Source of the DNA: Flavobacterium sp.
Lineage (GTDB): Bacteria; Bacteroidota; Bacteroidia; Flavobacteriales; Flavobacteriaceae
Direction: 5' to 3'
Assembly (NCBI GenBank): GCA_012032075.1
Contig: JAAURU010000096.1
Location: 1 to 9,985 of the forward strand
DNA: 9,985 nucleotides
The notes beneath the pieces are model-generated. The model was not told the origin of the DNA. It saw nothing but the letters and a program-made list of their open reading frames with translations, and did no database searches. Shown here piece after piece: positions 6,484 to 9,985 of the stretch. The translations under genes were made by a program, and so were the position numbers. The stretch's first letter is position 1. Every line of letters begins with the position of its first letter.

Positions 6484-7610
6484 TTAAATCTTCCTCAATT
6501 TATCAGCAGCAGCAATTAAGGTTTCATCCGTTTTAGCAAAACAAAAACGTAGCATTTGTTTGTCGGTTGCATTTTTGTAGAATACCGATATAGGAATAGA
6601 TGCAACTCCATGGTTTGTGGTTAACTCCTTAGCAAAATCTACATCGTTTTTGGTGCTTATTTCTTTGTAATTTACAACTTGGAAATAAGTTCCTTCACAA
6701 GGCAATAATTCAAAACGACTGTCTTTTAGTAAATCTTGAAACAAATTACGTTTTTGTAAATACATTTTTGAAATTTCATTAAAATCAACCACATCTAAAT
6801 AAGCAGAAATCACATGTTGGGAATAACTATTCACACTAAAACTAGAAATTGGTGTACTTTTTTAATTTCATTCATTAGATTTTCTGGAGCAATTAAATAC
6901 CCAACTTTCCAACCTGTAACATGCAATGATTTCCCAAAAGAAGAAGCAATAATGGTTTTGTTCAACAATTTAGGACGAGTATTTATCGAAATGTGAGGAT
7001 GAGTAAACGAAATGTATTCATATACTTCATCACTTAAAAGTAAAATTTGTGAGTGTTTTTCTAATACAGTTTCTAATGCTTCAAATTCGTTTTCGTTCCA
7101 AATTCTACCAGTAGGATTATGCGGATTATTAATAATAATCAGTTTTGTTTTAGAAGTAATTCGTGCTTCAATTAAATTAAAATTAGGAGAATAATCCTCA
7201 TTTAACGAAATTCTAACTGGTTTTCCACCAGCAACTAAAACCGAAGGTTCGTAACTATCATAACTAGGGTCTAAAATAATAACTTCATCACCTTGATTTA
7301 TCAATGCATTGATTACAGTATAAATTCCTTGAGTTGCACCAGCTGTTATTACTAATTCTGAAGAAATGTTTACTTTTCTAGTATAGTTTTTTGCAGTTAA
7401 TGTTGCAATTTTTTCTAATAGAGTTGGTAAGCCATTCATAGGAGTGTATTGGTGTACATTTTCATAAACTAAGCGTTCCGAAATTTGAAGCAATCGTTCA
7501 TCTACAGGGAAATTAGGAAATCCTTGTGACAAATTAATGGCTTTGTATTCATTTGCCATTTGCGACATAACAGCGAAAATGCTGGTTGGTATTTGTGGTA
7601 GTTTTGACAT
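6484..7610 (-). CDS. PLP-dependent aminotransferase, methionine/kynurenine type (fold type I), frameshifted
   Basis: This cytosolic pyridoxal-phosphate enzyme moves the amino group of an amino acid (methionine, glutamine or aromatic types in this subgroup) to a 2-oxo acid. The start MSKLPQIPTSIFAVMSQMAN and INLSQGFPNFPVDERLL are typical of the YbdL/kynurenine aminotransferase subgroup. NNPHNPTG (161-168), LSDEVYE (192-198) and SSFGKSLHVTGWK with the PLP Lys at about 227 form the active site. MLRFCFAK near the end supplies the carboxylate-binding Arg. One T is missing on the coding strand at the A run 6838-6841, splitting the gene at VHQFLVF/SVNSYSQHVISAYL. Repaired length is 375 residues, normal for the family. 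It is convergent with the amidohydrolase. I rate methionine aminotransferase as the likeliest label, but substrate cannot be fixed from sequence alone. Confidence 0.92.
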
Positions 7611-7711
7611 GTTGTAAAAATAAAAAAAAAGATAGTAATTTTTATAAAACTGTCATTATAAGAGTTGTATTAATGTGAATAAATCAATATTCAAGCAAAA
7701 ATGTAAAAAAA

Positions 7712-7741
7712 TGCAACATTAATTTTACTTATTGCAACATT
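7712..7741. promoter_or_regulatory. Direct repeat TGCAACATT x2 in a divergent intergenic region
   Basis: TGCAACATT occurs at 7712-7720 and 7733-7741, exactly 21 bp apart. It lies in the AT-rich 281-bp region between the divergently transcribed aminotransferase (start 7610) and secreted-protein gene (start 7892). The spacing of two helical turns would suit an operator; the regulator is unknown. Apart from this and the promoter at 7820-7849, I see nothing in 7611-7891. Confidence 0.3.
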
Positions 7742-7819
7742 TGTTATAGTTCTTAAATTTAGAATTGGATATATTTATAATATTAAAAATTATTATATTT
7801 ATATTTATTTTATTGTTTA

Positions 7820-7849
7820 TTTGTAATTAAATAAATAAAAATAAATTTT
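7820..7849 (+). promoter_or_regulatory. Promoter of the small T9SS cargo gene
   Basis: TTTG (7820-7823), 18 nt and TAAATTTT (7842-7849) give a 7-of-8 match to the -7 consensus. The spacing equals that of the promoter at 4405-4434. Transcription would start near 7855, leaving a leader of about 35 nt before ATG 7892. Confidence 0.55.
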
Positions 7850-7891
7850 TAATAGGAATACTTTATAAAATTAACTTTTAAACAATTTATT

Positions 7892-8580
7892 ATGAAAACA
7901 AGATTACTTTCTATTTTAATTTTTTCTGTAGCATTTTCTTTTGCTCAAGTTGTTATTACTGGTCAATCTACACCAACTACTTTAAATCAAAATTCTAATT
8001 TTACTGTAAGTTTTACTTATACTTCAACAGTGCAAGTGCCTGTCTATCAAATACAGTTGTATAATACACTGCCAATGGTGATATTGATTACTCAACTGGT
8101 GGTACAGTAGATTTGTATTTAGGTAACAATTATACAGGTAATGCTCCGCAACCTTTTCCATCTGGTACAATTTTGCCAATAACTTCAACTCCTTCAACAG
8201 TGACATTTAATGGTTATGTTAGAGCAAATATGCCATTAGGTTCTAATTATAAATGGTTTGTAAAATTAGCCCCTAATACAGCAAATGATAATGGTGCTGC
8301 ATTTGGTCAGCAAGTTGCAGTTACTGTTCAAGGTCAATTAAGTTCAAGTAGCTTTTCAATTGCTTCTGATGAAATGTATGTGAGTCATGAATTAAAATCG
8401 TTAGTGGTAAATACTAATACTGTGGCATCAAATAGTGCTGTTGTGTATGATGTAATGGGTAAAAAAATAGTGGCTATTGACAATCTAAAAGAACAAGCTT
8501 CTTTTGATTTTTCTAGCCTTGGAAATGGTGTGTTTGTTTTGTTAACAAACGATAATCGTAAATTAAAATTTGTATTATAA
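7892..8580 (+). CDS. Small secreted protein with a T9SS-type C-terminal sorting domain, frameshifted
   Basis: This predicted exported protein has about 229 residues. MKTRLLSILIFSVAFSFAQ is a clear signal peptide. The mature part begins VVITGQSTPTTLNQNSNFTV and continues with a beta-rich, Thr/Asn-rich domain (VDLYLGNNYTGNAPQPFPSG, GYVRANMPLGSNYKWFVKLA). The C-terminal ~70 residues (ELKSLVVNTNTV, VYDVMGKKI, FDFSSLGNGVFVLLTNDNRK, LKFVL) resemble T9SS type A sorting domains, ending in the usual basic beta-strand. One base is missing at about 8064-8068: AATACACTGCC would read NTTAN if it were AATACAACTGCC. This joins QIQLYNT to ANGDIDYSTGG. It is the only break in the window that is not clearly in a homopolymer. 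Function is unrecognised. The gene is monocistronic, with its own promoter and a strong terminator. Confidence 0.8.
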
Positions 8581-8596
8581 AGATAAGTTAAGGTGA

Positions 8597-8679
8597 GTTA
8601 GTTATTCTCTTATTTCTGTGTTAGTTATCATTGAAGTATAATTGCTTAAAGAATATAATTTTTTTGATAGGTTAGTTAT
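8597..8679. repeat. Three direct copies of GTTAGTTAT
   Basis: The 9-mer occurs at 8597-8605, 8620-8628 and 8671-8679, between the stop of the small secreted-protein gene and its terminator, so it would lie in the 3' untranslated region. No role is known. No other structure is seen in 8581-8733. Confidence 0.4.
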
Positions 8680-8733
8680 ACATATTAAAGCAAACAAGTA
8701 CAAACTGAATTTGATTTTTTAGCGCAGAATTGT

Positions 8734-8767
8734 AACCAGATAAAGTTTCCTTTATCTGGTTTTTTTT
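8734..8767 (+). terminator. Strong Rho-independent terminator
   Basis: AACCAGATAAAG (8734-8745), loop TTTC and CTTTATCTGGTT (8750-8761) form a perfect 12-bp stem followed by a run of T residues to 8767. It ends the transcript of the 7892-8580 gene, about 150 bp past its stop. Confidence 0.92.
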
Positions 8768-8796
8768 ATTTTAGTACAATACATTTGCCTACTAAC

Positions 8797-8836
8797 CCTG
8801 ATAGTAACTAGCTACCGTGTAGCTGTGAATAGCAGG
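8797..8836. repeat. Intergenic hairpin element, copy 2 (short hairpin)
   Basis: CCTGATAGTAA (8797-8807) and GAATAGCAGG (8827-8836) flank a hairpin TAGCTAC-CGT-GTAGCTG (8809-8825, 7 bp with one G-T pair). The outer ends CCTG and CAGG are complementary. The flanks match copy 1 (3249-3334) in reverse orientation, but the enclosed hairpin is unrelated in sequence and size. A tail GGGATAGCATAGAAGCC follows at 8841-8857. Confidence 0.55.
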
Positions 8837-8901
8837 AATAGGGATAGCATAGAAGCCTAAAACATTCGTTCCTTTTTTTTATTCTTTTCTTAACATTTGA
8901 T

Positions 8902-8934
8902 TTTGTTTTTCAATTGGTTTAAAACCTACTTTTG
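8902..8934 (+). promoter_or_regulatory. Promoter of the glycerophosphodiester phosphodiesterase gene
   Basis: TTTG (8902-8905), 21 nt and TACTTTTG (8927-8934) match the Bacteroidota consensus fully. The predicted transcription start near 8941 lies upstream of the TTG at 8961 but downstream of the GTG at 8934, so it decides between the two candidate starts. Confidence 0.75.
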
Positions 8935-8960
8935 TGCTTCAAATTTTAAAAATCATCATT

Positions 8961-9868
8961 TTGAAGAAGTCTATATTTGTATTTATTGGGTTATTGTTTT
9001 TCGCTTTTGGTTTTTCTCAAAAGCAACTGCATACCATAAGTTTTAATAACAACACCGATTTTAAAAGCTTTTTTAGAGCATCAAGTAATTTTTATCCAAT
9101 GGTGAGCGCTCATCGTGGTGGACCAACAAAAGGTTTTCCAGAAAATTGCACCGCTACTTTTGAAAATACTATAAAATATAATCCAGCTGTAATTGAAACC
9201 GATATTGCTTTAACGAAAGATTCGGTTTTAGTGATGATGCACGATAATATGTTAGATAGAACGACAACAGGAACTGGAAATATTAATGATTATACTTATA
9301 AAGAATTACAAGAATTTTTTTTACAAGACAATGAAGGTAATGTAACTTCTTATAAAATTGAAACTTTAGATGAGGTTTTGCAATGGGGAAAAGACAAAGT
9401 GGTTTACACGCTTGATGTAAACGTGGTGTGCCTTTTAAAATGATTGTGGAAGCAATAAGACGCAATAAAGCTGAAAATTATTCCATTATTATAACTTACA
9501 ATGCTAATCAAGCAGCAGAAGTAGCAACTTTAGCACCCGATATGCTACTTTCGGTTTCGGCAAGAGGAAAAGAAGATGTAGAGCGTATGGAAAATCTGGG
9601 TGTAAAAACCGAAAATATGGTGGCTTTTGTAGGAACTTCATTTCCAAAACCAGAAGTTATGGAGTACATGAAATCTAAAGGAATTACTTGTATTTCAGGA
9701 ACTATGGGTAACTTAGATAAAAGTGCTGTTGCGAATGGTGACAAACTATATTTAGATATTGTAAAGGCAGGTGTAATGATTATTTCAAGTGATAGACCAG
9801 TTGAAGTGTCAAAACAAATAGAAGTTTACATCAAAGAACAACAATTGAAAAGTAACGCAATCAAATAG
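8961..9868 (+). CDS. Glycerophosphodiester phosphodiesterase (GDPD family), exported, frameshifted
   Basis: The enzyme hydrolyses glycerophosphodiesters to sn-glycerol 3-phosphate and an alcohol; the signal peptide places it in the periplasm or outside. From TTG at 8961 it reads MKKSIFVFIGLLFFAFGFSQ, a typical signal peptide. The active-site series is present: SAHRGGP (His51, Arg52), FPENCTATFE (Glu61), ETD (Glu79, Asp81) and MMHDNMLDRTT (His94). LDEVLQWGKDK and a C-terminal ISSDRPVEVSKQI fit the TIM barrel. A missing A at 9419-9421 breaks the frame between YTLDV and KRGVPFKMIVE; repaired length is 302 residues, normal for the family. A longer start (GTG 8934) is rejected because it lies inside the promoter. 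TTG is rare, and a misread ATG is also possible. Confidence 0.9.
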
Positions 9869-9922
9869 GAAGTATTCTAGTATATAAATTGAAAAGTCCT
9901 AATTGTAATAGATTAGTAGTTT

Positions 9923-9985
9923 TTATCGCTTTAAACTAAAATGGGCTTTAAATGTTTTTGGATTACCATTTTCAACAAAATCTAT
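9923..9985 (-). CDS. 3' end of an unidentified minus-strand gene
   Basis: From the window edge the minus strand reads 20 codons, IDFVENGNPKTFKAHFSLKR, and then TAA at 9923-9925. The composition looks like real coding sequence. The gene would be convergent with the phosphodiesterase, 54 bp away. The fragment is too short to name a family, and its status as coding is an inference from composition and context. Confidence 0.45.
   Translation of the reverse strand: MDFVENGNPKTFKAHFSLKR

Noticed and set aside
8024..8206. Minus-strand and other overlapping reading frames of about 60-80 codons (e.g. 6814-6996 +, 7012-7194 +, 9283-9465 -, 9508-9744 -)
   Set aside because: All are antisense to well-recognised genes, with no family resemblance and no promoter.

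Overview
The window is almost entirely AT-rich DNA (roughly one third GC by eye) of a Flavobacterium-like member of the Bacteroidota. The evidence is the gene block parA-parB-DUF5683-dapB, two secreted proteins that appear to carry C-terminal type IX secretion (T9SS) sorting domains, Bacteroidota-type promoters (TTTG, about 18-21 nt, TAnnTTTG), and starts with no Shine-Dalgarno sequence. Species assignment is inference.

Layout. Bases 1-382 (+) hold the C-terminal part of a succinate dehydrogenase flavoprotein (SdhA). Its first ~230 bases are about 67% GC and the rest is AT-rich, although the protein stays colinear. At about 370-382 this fragment runs straight into the 3' part of a minus-strand dapB, which loses its last third. 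Bases 370-3081 (-) are the operon parA, parB, DUF5683 membrane/envelope protein, dapB (transcribed right to left). Bases 3082-3422 carry the parA promoter, paired TGTTAACA palindromes, a large hairpin element and a terminator. Bases 3423-4380 (-) encode a T9SS cargo protein, and 4502-4614 (-) a tiny Lys-rich protein hidden by a frameshift. Bases 4710-6340 (+) encode a YtcJ-like amidohydrolase lipoprotein, convergent with an aminotransferase of the methionine/kynurenine type (6484-7610, -). Then follow a small T9SS-type secreted protein (7892-8580, +), a second copy of the hairpin element, a glycerophosphodiester phosphodiesterase (8961-9868, +), and the 3' end of a minus-strand gene running off the window.

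Data quality dominates interpretation. Eleven single-base indels can be located, nearly all in homopolymers. Each breaks a gene whose protein resumes in a neighbouring frame. Together with the two junctions in the first 400 bases, this points to uncorrected sequencing errors and a chimeric contig end, not to pseudogenes or programmed frameshifting. I annotate the genes as whole units and give the indel positions.

Functionally, the parAB operon serves chromosome segregation with an envelope protein and lysine/diaminopimelate synthesis attached. The other genes are single-gene units for the cell envelope, secretion, lipid-head-group metabolism and amino-acid metabolism. I found no defence system, CRISPR array, insertion sequence, rRNA or tRNA. 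The least explained feature is a pair of intergenic elements (3249-3334 and 8797-8836). They share flanks but enclose unrelated hairpins, and a compensatory base change in the flanks supports a real structure.
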